Shown: in pieces, positions 1-7,937 of the stretch
How the letters are laid out: the number at the start of each line of letters is the position of its first letter
How positions within the stretch are numbered: the first letter of the stretch is position 1
From: Klebsiella terrigena
GTDB lineage: Bacteria; Pseudomonadota; Gammaproteobacteria; Enterobacterales; Enterobacteriaceae
NCBI RefSeq assembly: GCF_006539725.1
Contig: NZ_BJNO01000003.1
Location: 124,001-188,000, forward strand
Length of the DNA stretch: 64,000 bases
Direction: 5' to 3'
Position numbers and translations under genes: made by a program
The notes under the pieces: model-generated
Seen by the model: the letters and a program-made list of their open reading frames with translations, nothing else
The model's database searches: none
What the model was told of the DNA's origin: nothing

Positions 1-1
1 T

Positions 2-1171
2 CGCCACCAGGCCTGCCAGAACGCCAATGGCCAGATTGCTGGTGCCTACCGTTGCGGCAACGGTCACCAGCATAACCAGCGTTTCCGACCACGGATTGCG
101 CTGCAGCTCGGCCGGGCGAAGGCTGTGCCAGCTGAAGGTTTTGGCTGCCACAATAACCATCACTCCGGCCAGCACCGCCATCGGAATTTTTGCCATCACT
201 TCACTCAGCACGGTAACCAGAAGCAGGAGCACCACGCCGGCGGCGAGGGTGGAGACGCGGCTGCGGCCTTTACCCATTTCAACGTTAACAATGGTCTGAC
301 CAATCATTGCGCAGCCGGCGATGCCGCCGTAGAACCCGGCAAGAATATTGGCGATGCCCAGCCCGGCGCTCTCGCGCGCTTTGCTGGACGGCGTCTGAGT
401 CAGGTCATCGACTAATTTGGCGGTCAGCAGCGACTCCATCAGGCCGACAAAGGCAATGCTCAGGGCGCAGGGCCAGATAATTTGCAGGGTGTCGAGATTG
501 AGCGGCACCAGCAGGGCAGTGAACCCCGGAAGCCCGCCGCTCATCGAACCCTCGTCGCCGACGGTAGGCAGCAGCTGCCCGGTGGTGGCGGTAAACAGGG
601 TTATTACCACGATAGCAATCAGCGGCGCGGGGATCGCTTTAATAAAGCGCGGCGCCCAGAGGACAATCAGCAGCGTCAGGACGAACAGTCCGAGGATCAG
701 CGGCTGCTTGCTCCAAAAATGGGGAACCTGGGCGAAAAAGATCAGAATCCCCAGCGCGTTGACGAAACCGGTCATCACCGCTTGCGGTATAAACCGCATC
801 AGCCGGGCCATGCCGCCCAAACCAAACAAAATTTGAATAATACCGGCCAAAATGACGGCGGGCAGGATGTAGCCGACGCCGTGTTGATGCACCATCGGCC
901 CAATCACCAGCGCCACCGACCCGGCGGCGGCGGTAACCATTGCGGGCCTGCCGCCGAGTACCGACATCGCAAGGCACAGCACAACGGACGCAATCAGGCT
1001 GACCTTGGGGTCAACGCCGGCAATCACTGAGAAGGAGATAACCTCCGGAATCAGAGCCAGAGCGGTCAGAACGCCTGCCAGAGCCTCTCGTGTGAACAGC
1101 GACGGCGAACGAAGTACGTGGCGAATGGCGCCTGTTGAAGCGGGCGTAGCGTGGTCTGGAGCCTGAGGCAT
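2..1171 (-). CDS. SulP-family inorganic anion transporter (partial, C-terminus outside window)
   Basis: An open frame runs from the ATG at 1171 (MPQAPDHATPAST) to the window edge, giving 390 residues without a stop. After about 25 polar residues comes a multi-span membrane protein with the SulP pattern: an early segment rich in EVISFSVIAGVDPKVSL, the loop GGRPAMVTAAAGSVALV, then GIIQILFGLGGMARLMRFIPQAVMTGFVNALG. SulP proteins are inner-membrane transporters of sulfate, bicarbonate or other oxyanions, often proton- or sodium-coupled. The cytoplasmic STAS domain usual at the C-terminus would lie beyond base 1, so its presence cannot be judged. The gene is divergent from mqo across about 280 bp. 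The substrate cannot be told from sequence. Confidence 0.9.
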   Translation of the reverse strand, partial: MPQAPDHATPASTGAIRHVLRSPSLFTREALAGVLTALALIPEVISFSVIAGVDPKVSLIASVVLCLAMSVLGGRPAMVTAAAGSVALVIGPMVHQHGVGYILPAVILAGIIQILFGLGGMARLMRFIPQAVMTGFVNALGILIFFAQVPHFWSKQPLILGLFVLTLLIVLWAPRFIKAIPAPLIAIVVITLFTATTGQLLPTVGDEGSMSGGLPGFTALLVPLNLDTLQIIWPCALSIAFVGLMESLLTAKLVDDLTQTPSSKARESAGLGIANILAGFYGGIAGCAMIGQTIVNVEMGKGRSRVSTLAAGVVLLLLVTVLSEVMAKIPMAVLAGVMVIVAAKTFSWHSLRPAELQRNPWSETLVMLVTVAATVGTSNLAIGVLAGLVA

Positions 1172-1448
1172 AGGGAGTTCGCAGGTTAGTTTAAGCCGGG
1201 ACGAGTAAGCCTGAGCTTGCGTGCGGTCTGTCACAAAACGGGGGATGATAGCGCGGTCGCGCCGCTTATACCAGTACAAAATGTGATTTGTGGTACACAT
1301 TTATTAAACATTTTTATAACAGATCTCAAAACTCAACTTAAATTTTAAACAATATTTAAATTTTTTATCTTCAGTGTTACTTTGATTCCTGATAATCGTG
1401 TCACCTGCGCTAAATAAAAAAAAGCGAGTAAAGTAAGGCTCAAATTCG
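1172..1448. promoter_or_regulatory. Divergent SulP gene / mqo intergenic region
   Basis: This 277-bp gap separates two divergent starts and must hold both promoters. Bases about 1290-1390 are very AT-rich, with runs such as tttaaacaatatttaaatttttt. I did not find an ArcA or CRP site good enough to name. A weak purine-rich Shine-Dalgarno (agtaagg) lies about 9 bases before the mqo ATG. Confidence 0.4.
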
Positions 1449-3080
1449 ATGAAGAAAAAGATGGCCGTACCCAGCTCACCGGCGGTTGGTTCAAATACAC
1501 CTCGGACCAACACCCGCCACGAGCAAGAGACGGATGTACTGTTGATTGGCGGCGGCATCATGAGCGCCACGTTGGGAACCTGGCTGCAGGAACTGGAGCC
1601 GGATTGGTCTATTACCATGGTCGAGCAGATGTCCAGCGTGGCTGAGGAGAGCTCGAACGGCTGGAATAACGCGGGTACCGGGCATGCGGCGCTGATGGAG
1701 CTGAACTATACGCCCCAGACCGCCAGCGGGATCAACATCGACAAAGCGGTCGATATCAACGAATCCTTCCATATCTCTCGTCAATTTTGGGCCCACCAGG
1801 TCACGCGCGGCATTCTGAGTAAGCCGAAATCATTTATCAACAGCGTACCGCACATGAGCTTTGTGTGGGGCGAAGATAACGTCAACTTCCTGCGCGCGCG
1901 CTATGCCGCTCTGCAGCAGAGCGAACTGTTCCGCGGTATTCGCTATTCCGAAGATCATCAGCAGATTAAAGAGTGGGCTCCGCTGGTGATGGAAGGGCGC
2001 GATCCGCAGCAAAAGGTTGCCGCGACCCGCACCGAGGTCGGCACCGACGTCAACTACGGCGAAATTACCCGTCAGCTGATTGCCGGACTGCAGACCCACG
2101 CTAACTTCTCCTTACAGCTTGGCACCGTTGTGCGTCGCTTCAAGCGCAACGCCGATAAGAGCTGGACGGTCACCCTGGCGGACGCGAATAACCGTCGCCA
2201 GAAGCGGGTCATTAAAGCCAAATTTATCTTTATCGGTGCCGGCGGCGCTGCGCTGACGCTGCTGCAGGAAACCGGTATTCCTCAGGCTAAAGAGTACGCG
2301 GGCTTCCCGGTTGGCGGCCAGTTCCTGGTGTGTGAAAACCCGGAAGTCGTTAACCACCATTTGGCAAAAGTCTACGGTCAGGCCGAAGTTGGGGCACCGC
2401 CGATGTCGGTGCCGCATATTGATACGCGTATTATTGACGGTAAGCGGGTGGTGCTGTTCGGGCCGTTTGCCACCTTCTCCACCCGTTTCCTGAAAAACGG
2501 CTCTTTGTGGGATCTTCTGGCATCGACCAACACCTCAAATATTCTGCCGATGCTCAACGTCGGTCTGGATAATTTCGATCTGGTGAAATACCTGATTAGC
2601 CAGGTGATGCAGAAAGATACAGATCGCCACGAGGCGCTGCGCGAATACTATCCGGAAGCGAATAAAGGCGACTGGCGCCTGTGGCAGGCCGGCCAGCGCG
2701 TGCAGATCATTAAGCGCAACGGTAAGAAGGGCGTACTGCGTCTGGGAACCGAAGTGGTCAGCGATGATGAGGGTACCGTTGCGGCACTGCTGGGCGCATC
2801 GCCCGGCGCCTCGACCGCCGCGCCGATTATGCTGCAGCTGATGGAAACGGTCTTTAAGGATAAGGTTCACTCAGCCGCCTGGCAGGCGAAGCTGAAAGAG
2901 ATCGTTCCCTCCTATGGCCTGCGTCTCGACGGTAATTCCGCGGCGATTGAGCAGGCGCTGGCGTGGACCAGCGAGGTTCTGCAGCTGCGCTACGAGCCGG
3001 TTTCGGTCGCGGATAAAGCCCCTCAGGCAGAGCTGAAACCGCTGACGGATAGCAAACCGATAGCGGATATCGCGCTGTAG
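1449..3080 (+). CDS. mqo: Malate:quinone oxidoreductase
   Basis: FAD-dependent, membrane-associated malate dehydrogenase that oxidises malate to oxaloacetate and passes electrons to quinone, working beside soluble Mdh in the TCA cycle. The protein has 543 residues (E. coli about 548). An N-terminal dinucleotide fold ([13 protein letters not shown], residues 31-43) is followed by [20 protein letters not shown], a central [16 protein letters not shown] and the C-terminal [13 protein letters not shown], all typical of Mqo. The first 25 residues ([20 protein letters not shown]) are polar, unlike the hydrophobic lead of E. coli Mqo; an alternative start is the ATG at 1464. The C-terminus is the usual PIADIAL. 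It is convergent with eco and ends at a shared hairpin. Confidence 0.96.
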   Translation: MKKKMAVPSSPAVGSNTPRTNTRHEQETDVLLIGGGIMSATLGTWLQELEPDWSITMVEQMSSVAEESSNGWNNAGTGHAALMELNYTPQTASGINIDKAVDINESFHISRQFWAHQVTRGILSKPKSFINSVPHMSFVWGEDNVNFLRARYAALQQSELFRGIRYSEDHQQIKEWAPLVMEGRDPQQKVAATRTEVGTDVNYGEITRQLIAGLQTHANFSLQLGTVVRRFKRNADKSWTVTLADANNRRQKRVIKAKFIFIGAGGAALTLLQETGIPQAKEYAGFPVGGQFLVCENPEVVNHHLAKVYGQAEVGAPPMSVPHIDTRIIDGKRVVLFGPFATFSTRFLKNGSLWDLLASTNTSNILPMLNVGLDNFDLVKYLISQVMQKDTDRHEALREYYPEANKGDWRLWQAGQRVQIIKRNGKKGVLRLGTEVVSDDEGTVAALLGASPGASTAAPIMLQLMETVFKDKVHSAAWQAKLKEIVPSYGLRLDGNSAAIEQALAWTSEVLQLRYEPVSVADKAPQAELKPLTDSKPIADIAL

Positions 3081-3088
3081 AAGGCAAA

Positions 3089-3115
3089 ACCGGCGGCCCT
3101 GGCCGCCGGTTTCTT
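3089..3115. terminator. Bidirectional hairpin between mqo and eco
   Basis: Perfect GC-rich inverted repeat accggcggcc (3089-3098) / ggccgccggt (3101-3110), followed by ttctt. It lies nine bases after the mqo stop and about 13 bases from the eco stop, so it probably serves both convergent genes. The T-tract is short. Confidence 0.75.
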
Positions 3116-3127
3116 ATCCTCTATCGG

Positions 3128-3619
3128 CTAGCGCTCGACGGCATTACCGATAGTTTCGTCTGCTCGCCAGATGCGATACTTCACTTGTACGTTATCCGGC
3201 GTGTAAACCACTACCGGCAGCCTGCTGTTGTAACGCAGCATGCCGGCGTCACCCAGACCTGCGGTGACAAACTTCTCCACCTTCTTCCCGTCCGGGCAGG
3301 CCATCATGGTCGAAACCGGCGACGTCACTTTATCAAAGACGAAATAGTCGTAGCCCCAGCCTTCCAGGGTTTTGCTTTCCAGCTGACCCCCCAGGCGATG
3401 GCGGTTGCAGTCGACTTCCAGCGTCTGGCCAATCAGCAGCTCAACTTTATAGGCCGATTCGTCCTGCTGCGGCGGCAGCTGGATCACCTGACGTTTCATG
3501 CCTTTCTCCGCTTTCGGATAGGGCGCAATCTTTTCCAGAGGCTGTTCGGCGGCCAGAGCGCTGGTGGAGACACAGGCAACGGTCAGCAGGGAAACAGCAA
3601 ACGTAGCGATTTTTTTCAC
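3128..3619 (-). CDS. eco: Ecotin, periplasmic serine protease inhibitor
   Basis: Dimeric, broad-range inhibitor of trypsin-fold serine proteases. It has 163 residues. A Sec signal peptide (residues 1-23, ending STSALA) precedes the mature protein starting AEQPLEK. The reactive loop [10 protein letters not shown] (101-110) carries the P1 methionine (Met105 by alignment with E. coli Met84 of the mature chain), braced by a disulfide between Cys71 and Cys108 with the spacing seen in E. coli. The C-terminal [11 protein letters not shown] and [16 protein letters not shown] are hallmark segments. The signal peptide contains a cysteine (LLTVAC), but Thr at the -3 position makes a lipobox unlikely. 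Neighbouring mqo is the same as in E. coli. Confidence 0.97.
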   Translation of the reverse strand: MKKIATFAVSLLTVACVSTSALAAEQPLEKIAPYPKAEKGMKRQVIQLPPQQDESAYKVELLIGQTLEVDCNRHRLGGQLESKTLEGWGYDYFVFDKVTSPVSTMMACPDGKKVEKFVTAGLGDAGMLRYNSRLPVVVYTPDNVQVKYRIWRADETIGNAVER

Positions 3620-3987
3620 GATCGATCATCCTTTGTTATCGTTCTTCAACGCTAAAAGACTATCACTGTTTGCGCCATTGGTAAGAGTTATTTACCAATA
3701 TTTGCATATAAAATAGCGTGATATGCTGACTTATTGTTGTGGTGTATAGGAATTTACTGAAAAGTAATCTTAACTAAAGAACTATTATCCACTGGGTTTT
3801 ATAGGTTTATCGCACCATGCTTTTATTGGTGAAATCAGCATTGATAATCATCAATGAAAAACTTAATTTTCGCATGAAATTATTTCAGTCGCGCCGCCCA
3901 ATATTCACCGCTTAGAATGATTTACCAGGGAAATTAATTGATATGGAATTGTTATTAAAATTAGATTATTTATATGAGTGATGATAG
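3620..3987. promoter_or_regulatory. AT-rich divergent region between eco and the lipoprotein gene
   Basis: 368 bp with no gene, clearly more AT-rich than its surroundings, especially 3690-3975. It must contain the promoters for eco (leftward) and the lipoprotein gene (rightward). No specific operator was recognised. Confidence 0.35.
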
Positions 3988-4410
3988 ATGAAAGTGAATA
4001 AAGTCATGTTGGTCGCGGTACTGGGGATGACGGCAGCCTTAGCGGGCTGCACCTCCGAGGCGCAGCGTTTAGCCAGCTGTGAAGCCAAAGGCGTATCGAA
4101 AGATACCTGTTATTTAGCTGAGCAAAATAAACAAGCTGCCCTTAACGCCGCCTATGAGAAACAGGCGATGGAGAACGCTGCCAGCGCCGTACAGCACGCA
4201 CAAGGCGCTAAGGGTAACGTAAAGCACTTTGCGGGGATGGAGATCAAGTCTACCAGCACCGGCATTACCGTTGACGGTAAACCGGCGGCGGTGATTGAGA
4301 AGGAGCCTAAGGCAACGGTCTACCAGCAGGGGCTGTACAATTTTATTGTTTACACCAACGGCAAGATTGCGGTGACTGAAAACGGCACTTTCAAAGGCTA
4401 CGCAAAATAA
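3988..4410 (+). CDS. Hypothetical lipoprotein
   Basis: 140 residues with a type II signal peptide: MKVNKVMLVAVLGMTAALAGC, lipobox LAGC with the acylated cysteine at 21. The residue after the cysteine is Thr, not Asp, so sorting to the outer membrane is expected. The mature part begins TSEAQRLASCEAKG and has two more cysteines, at 31 and 42 (SKDTCYLAEQ), which could form a disulfide. A helical Ala/Gln/Glu-rich stretch follows, then a beta-like C-terminal half ending VYTNGKIAVTENGTFKGYAK. I do not recognise a named family and assign no function. It stands alone between eco and the permease gene, with an AT-rich upstream region and a weak hairpin after the stop. Confidence 0.8.
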   Translation: MKVNKVMLVAVLGMTAALAGCTSEAQRLASCEAKGVSKDTCYLAEQNKQAALNAAYEKQAMENAASAVQHAQGAKGNVKHFAGMEIKSTSTGITVDGKPAAVIEKEPKATVYQQGLYNFIVYTNGKIAVTENGTFKGYAK

Positions 4411-4433
4411 GAGTATGGCTCGCGCCGCGAACG

Positions 4434-4464
4434 CCAGGAGGGGCTGGCGGCTCCTCCTGGTTTA
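4434..4464 (+). terminator. Probable terminator of the lipoprotein gene
   Basis: Inverted repeat ccaggagg (4434-4441) / cctcctgg (4453-4460) with an 11-base loop, then ttta. It lies about 24 bases after the lipoprotein stop. The T-tract is short, so efficiency is uncertain. Confidence 0.55.
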
Positions 4465-4505
4465 TGTCAGCCGCCTAAGGCTGCTGACGTCGCGCCGCTA
4501 ACGGC

Positions 4506-5615
4506 TCACTCGTCGCGGGTTAGCTTGCCTTCCTCGATAAACTCTTCATCAATTTCATCGGTATTGCCGGCGTGTTCGCGGCCTGAGAGCAGATTCCAGC
4601 AGGCGATAAACAGCGCGGCGATCAGCGGTCCGATCACAAAACCGTTAATACCGTAAATCTCCATACCCCCGAGGGTGGCGATCAGAATCATGTAGTCCGG
4701 CATTTTAGTATCTTTACCCACCAGCAGCGGGCGCAGGATGTTGTCCACCAGTCCGATAACGATCACGAAGAAGCCGACGACAAACGCCCCTTGCCATATC
4801 TGATCGGTTGCGAAGAGGAAGATGGCCGCGGGAACCCAGACGATGGCGGAACCTACCGCCGGGATCAGCGACAGAAACGCCATGATCGCGCCCCACAAAA
4901 TGCTGCCGTCAATTCCGGCAACGTAGAAGGCAATTCCGCCCAGGATGCCCTGGACCAGAGCGACGGCGACGGTACCCTTCACGGTTGCCCTGGCGACGGC
5001 GGCAAATTTGGCAAACAGGTGCTGCTTAACGTAATTCGACAGCGGCAGGGATTCGAGGATCAGCAGCACCAGATACGGGCCATCCTTGAGCAGGAAAAAC
5101 AGCAGATACAGCATGACGCCAAAGCTAATGGTAAAGCCGAAAGTCCCTTTACCAATCAGAAATGCGCTGCCGGCCAGGTACTGGCCTCCTTTTAGCGCCG
5201 CGTCTGAGAGCTGTTTCTGAATCTGATCGGCGCTGTCGAGGTTATGCTCAGAGAGGAAGCTTCTGACCCACTCCGGGAGATGGGCAAACAGGCTTGCCAC
5301 TACCGACGGAAACTGGGTGTCATTGTGCTCAAGCTTGGTGTAAACCACGTTCAGCTCGAGCGCCAGCGAGGAGATAATAATCGCCAGCGGGGTGAAGACA
5401 ATCAGGCAGATAATCGCCACGGTGAGCAGTGAGGCCAGGCCATTACGTTCACCAAGCTTAGCGCGGATCTTGTTCTTCACCGGATTGAAGATCACGGCCA
5501 GAATCGCCGCCCACAGAATGGCTGAGTAATAGGGAGAAAGAACATCAAAAAAGGCAAGGCTGACTATCAGCAGAATCAGGATAAAAAATCCCTTGGTAAT
5601 TCCATTAACTCTCAT
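4506..5615 (-). CDS. AI-2E family (PerM-like) membrane transporter
   Basis: 369-residue inner-membrane protein of the AI-2 exporter / PerM family. Two N-terminal hydrophobic helices (residues about 9-45) precede a third (SLLTVAIICLIVFTPLAIIISSLAL), a soluble coiled middle section, then a cluster of C-terminal helices with the family signature QGILGGIAFYVAGIDGS, LIPAVGSAIVWVPAAIF and VDNILRPLLVGKDTKMPDYM. The acidic tail (DEIDEEFIEEGKLTRDE) is cytoplasmic. Related proteins have been linked to autoinducer-2 export (TqsA) or Na+/H+ antiport, so the substrate here is open. It is monocistronic. It is not a close match to E. coli YdiK or TqsA, so no symbol is given. Confidence 0.85.
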   Translation of the reverse strand: MRVNGITKGFFILILLIVSLAFFDVLSPYYSAILWAAILAVIFNPVKNKIRAKLGERNGLASLLTVAIICLIVFTPLAIIISSLALELNVVYTKLEHNDTQFPSVVASLFAHLPEWVRSFLSEHNLDSADQIQKQLSDAALKGGQYLAGSAFLIGKGTFGFTISFGVMLYLLFFLLKDGPYLVLLILESLPLSNYVKQHLFAKFAAVARATVKGTVAVALVQGILGGIAFYVAGIDGSILWGAIMAFLSLIPAVGSAIVWVPAAIFLFATDQIWQGAFVVGFFVIVIGLVDNILRPLLVGKDTKMPDYMILIATLGGMEIYGINGFVIGPLIAALFIACWNLLSGREHAGNTDEIDEEFIEEGKLTRDE

Positions 5616-6044
5616 ATTTATCTTCCTGGCGTATGACTGATACAGTCGAATGATAGAAGCTATTCCTCGATTTACAATCAGCGGTATCGCAGTTTATTTT
5701 GCGGCGCGGCTCAAGAGCGGCGCCGCGGGCGGGTTCGCGTCAGCTTTCGGGCACAAAGAACCGATGAGGGGATATTTTATAGGGAATACGTTTTGATTTG
5801 AAACTATCAAGAAAAACAGCAGCCACAGCCTGTTATCGCTAAGCGATTTGCTTGTATGGGTAAATCAGCGCAAGGTCCGCATATCAGAAGGCCGCCTTTC
5901 GCATCTGTGGTAAACCGATGACGCCAATAGAGCCCATACCCATCTTAAGCGTCAAATCTGGGATACAGACCGGCCGCTGGCGATGAAAGCGCCAGTATCC
6001 TCTTCATCCGTTAGCTGCATCCGTTAATCAACAAAATAACCCTC
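5616..6044. other. Gene-poor left flank of the islet
   Basis: About 430 bp between the AI-2E permease start and the decayed DUF1493 copy. It contains no convincing open frame on either strand. The promoter of the permease gene should lie near 5640-5720. A short G+C-rich inverted repeat (gcggcgc / gcgccgc) sits near 5701-5728. The rest looks like decayed coding sequence that I could not assign. Confidence 0.4.
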
Positions 6045-6224
6045 TTAAAAGAACGGCCATTCGACTTCAGATAAACCGACATTAAATCTTTTCTCAAATT
6101 CACCCAAAGCTTTAGGTAGGTCATCGACGTGGGTATCAAGTAAATAGGGATGAAGTTACAAAAGAATTTCTTTCCAGTCTCTGTCTAAATATCCGGGACG
6201 CCTTAGCAGGAAGAGTGTTAACAC
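6045..6224 (-). pseudogene. Decayed second copy of a DUF1493 gene
   Basis: Read leftward in one frame from 6224 to the TAA at 6045-6047, this 60-codon stretch is a clear paralogue of the intact neighbour at 6262-6594. It has PGYLDRDWKEILL, then an in-frame TAA at 6156-6158 exactly where the intact copy has Gln (PLQFH), then LHPYLLDTHVDDLPKALGEF and EKRFNVGLSEVEWPFF. The intact copy reads PGYEDKYGNEIPLQFHSDLF, DDLSDAIEEYQKEFNIDLSN, VDWSHYF. The remnant also lacks an obvious ATG and the last 40 or so residues. It is therefore a pseudogene from a former tandem pair. Confidence 0.85.
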
Positions 6225-6261
6225 ATCTCCCTAAAGATCCCGATGCCCGGTATGTTAATGC

Positions 6262-6594
6262 TCAATCGTAAAGCCATTTACCTGCTTTGGCCGATTCGGC
6301 AAACATATCCACGGTTAAAGGTTTGCGATTTTTTTCTATATCTTCTCGTTTCACCTTAAACCACCGCGTTAATAGCGGGGTATACTCCCAGGGGAAGTAG
6401 TGAGACCAATCAACATTTGACAAATCAATGTTAAATTCTTTTTGATACTCCTCGATTGCATCAGAAAGGTCATCGCGTGGTTCATCGAACAAATCAGAAT
6501 GAAACTGCAAAGGAATTTCGTTCCCATACTTGTCTTCATAACCAGGGATCTCTTTTCTAAATAATGCCAGTACATTATCCTGGATAGTATTCAT
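6262..6594 (-). CDS. DUF1493 family protein, candidate immunity or partner protein
   Basis: 110 residues from the ATG at 6594, which overlaps the stop of the upstream gene (TAATG, one shared base) and suggests translational coupling; an upstream start at 6609 (MDCLLM) is possible but less likely. The protein is small, soluble and acidic, with no signal peptide: VLALFRKEIPGY, DDLSDAIEEYQKEFNIDLSN, then an aromatic patch VDWSHYFPWEYTP. The pattern matches DUF1493, small enterobacterial proteins of unknown function. Context gives a hypothesis: it follows a gene that sits directly behind an hcp remnant, and a second decayed copy lies just downstream, as often seen for immunity genes. That role is inference. 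Confidence 0.8.
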   Translation of the reverse strand: MNTIQDNVLALFRKEIPGYEDKYGNEIPLQFHSDLFDEPRDDLSDAIEEYQKEFNIDLSNVDWSHYFPWEYTPLLTRWFKVKREDIEKNRKPLTVDMFAESAKAGKWLYD

Positions 6595-7043
6595 TAGAAG
6601 GCAGTCCACTGTATACGATCTTTCGGCCGCGCTATAAGATTGTATTTATTTTGGGTTTTTCTGGATGCCTGGTAGATAGAATTTACTAGGCCAATCCATC
6701 CTAACCAGGGGATATATCGCCCAATCACTGCTGCAAGTTTGTTCGTTTTTTTCATACTAAAACCAACAGGTGTGTTGACCCTCAGACCAAAAGGCAAACG
6801 AGCATCTCTAAGAATAATTCTTGCATATTTTGAAGCAATACTTGTCCCAACTTGCGCGTCCCTTGGTTTTTGGCGAGTCCTTAACCACGGTTGTCCAGAA
6901 AGAATTGCCGCACCAGATTCAACTCCTATCGCTAATTCATCACAAAACTGCTCCAGGAATATGAGATCGAATAGCTCACCGGCGCTCAGATTGCTGTGGC
7001 CGTGGTAGAAGTAGGTTCCGTTTAGTTCTTCTGTCGTATTCAT
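6594..7043 (-). CDS. Hypothetical protein with one hydrophobic segment, candidate Hcp-linked cargo
   Basis: 149 residues, preceded by a good Shine-Dalgarno (aggtga), 11 bases after the stop of the hcp remnant, so it was co-transcribed with hcp. No signal peptide is visible. The N-terminal part is polar (NGTYFYHGHSNLSAGELFDL), the middle has GTSIASKYARIILRDARLPF and GLRVNTPVGFSMKKTNKL, and one hydrophobic stretch (residues about 104-123, AVIGRYIPWLGWIGLV) could insert in a membrane; the C-terminus is basic. I do not recognise a named enzyme domain. The position between hcp and a small soluble partner fits a type VI effector delivered by Hcp, perhaps membrane-acting. This is inference from context only. 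The reading frame is intact although hcp is not. Confidence 0.75.
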   Translation of the reverse strand: MNTTEELNGTYFYHGHSNLSAGELFDLIFLEQFCDELAIGVESGAAILSGQPWLRTRQKPRDAQVGTSIASKYARIILRDARLPFGLRVNTPVGFSMKKTNKLAAVIGRYIPWLGWIGLVNSIYQASRKTQNKYNLIARPKDRIQWTAF

Positions 7044-7054
7044 TCGATCACCTG

Positions 7055-7214
7055 TTATGCTGTTTGCCGCTCATTCCCGGCATCGGTGAAAACTCTGTTT
7101 CCATCACAATTTTTCCAGGCGATCTTTTCATACTTCCCTTCCGGGCACGTCGCAGCCGCCTTTGATTAATGCTCTACCCTCATCATAGAGCCAAATATTC
7201 CCCGGAATAGCCAT
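7055..7214 (-). pseudogene. hcp: hcp (type VI secretion tube protein) reduced by internal deletion
   Basis: From the ATG at 7214, preceded by an aagga ribosome site, the frame reads MAIPGNIWLYDEGRALIKGG then CDVPGREV and stops at TGA 7128-7130. This matches the start of enterobacterial Hcp (MAIP.YLWLKDDGGADIKGS, DVQDREG). Shifting frame at the junction near 7130-7140, the sequence continues GKYEKIAWKNCDGNRVFTDA then GNERQTA and a TAA at 7055-7057. This matches the Hcp C-terminus (RYEKITWTYKDGNIIHSDSW, NERTTA). Roughly 110 central codons are missing and the two ends are out of frame. Hcp hexamers form the type VI inner tube and carry cargo effectors; this copy cannot do so. Confidence 0.85.
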
Positions 7215-7507
7215 GTTCTTCTTTCCTTATGTCGTTTTAAAATCCATTTTAATAGTGTGCCTACTAAGCAGGGGTGAGTAAATGAGTGAAGATCTCAAGC
7301 ATGCAAAAATAGGATATTTCCTCCGCTTTGAAATAGGTGTTTAATACCTTTCTTTAAAAGAAGTTTTCCTCAGGGCGAGAAAGAGATCAAAGCAGCGTCT
7401 AATCTATGTATTTAACTATAAGAGATAGATTCAGTATGCCCGACTCCGGTTACAACAGCGCTTAATTATCCTGACGTTCCCCCAGAATTAAATACAGAAG
7501 CCAGTTA
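7215..7507. promoter_or_regulatory. Upstream region of the hcp remnant
   Basis: AT-rich, no gene seen on either strand. It should contain the promoter that now drives the hcp remnant, the 149-residue gene and DUF1493. On the minus strand a tattaaaat stretch lies roughly 30 bases before the hcp ATG and could be a -10 element. Confidence 0.35.
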
Positions 7508-7806
7508 GTCATATCTGCTTTTTTACCCTGACCCACGCGCGCAGACGCTCCGGCGTCAGCTCTTTTTTCCACAACGTCCTGCAGCATGAACTTGTCGAGG
7601 CTAAGAGTGGCAAGCAGCTCCTTCAGCCGCAGATTTCTCTTCCAGTTGCCGCATGTGCTTCAGCTCCAGTAGATGTCACCGTAATTCTTGCGTCAGGTGT
7701 TAAAACTGGCGTCGGAGATGTCTGGCTTGCGAAAGATCTCCGGCACGGGCATACCCAGTACAGCCTGCTTAGGACAAAGACAATCAGCTGCTCAGTGAAT
7801 GGTGAC
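7508..7806 (-). pseudogene. Remnant of an IS3-family orfA transposase
   Basis: On the minus strand, three frames together give a recognisable IS3-type OrfA. From about 7806: KKSPFTEQLIVFVL, then after a shift KQAVLGMPVPEIFRKPDISD, ASFNT, a stop in place of Trp, RKNYGDIYWS, a shift to ELKHMRQLEEK, a shift to LRLKELLATLSLDKFMLQDV, and a final shift to KELTPERLRAWVRVKK. Intact family members read TEEQIAFALKQAE, ATFYNWKKKYGG, ELRRLRQLEEEN, LSLDKAMLQDVL, KKALTPA. There are at least three frameshifts and several stops, no orfB and no visible terminal inverted repeats, so the element is long dead. Confidence 0.8.
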
Positions 7807-7910
7807 TTTTTTAATCGGCACCGCCTCTGCTCAGGGAGTGCGTACGATGCCGGAAATCTGTTTGTGCATGGCGCTGGATTTCGGATTGAGATCGCAAAAA
7901 GCAGGCGTAA

Positions 7911-7937
7911 AAAAACCAGCCTTAAAAGGCTGGTTTC
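7911..7937 (-). terminator. Terminator downstream of tRNA-Pro
   Basis: Near-perfect hairpin aaaccagcct (7913-7922) / aggctggttt (7927-7936), which read on the minus strand ends in a run of T. It lies about 12 bases past the tRNA 3' end and terminates the tRNA transcript. Confidence 0.85.
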
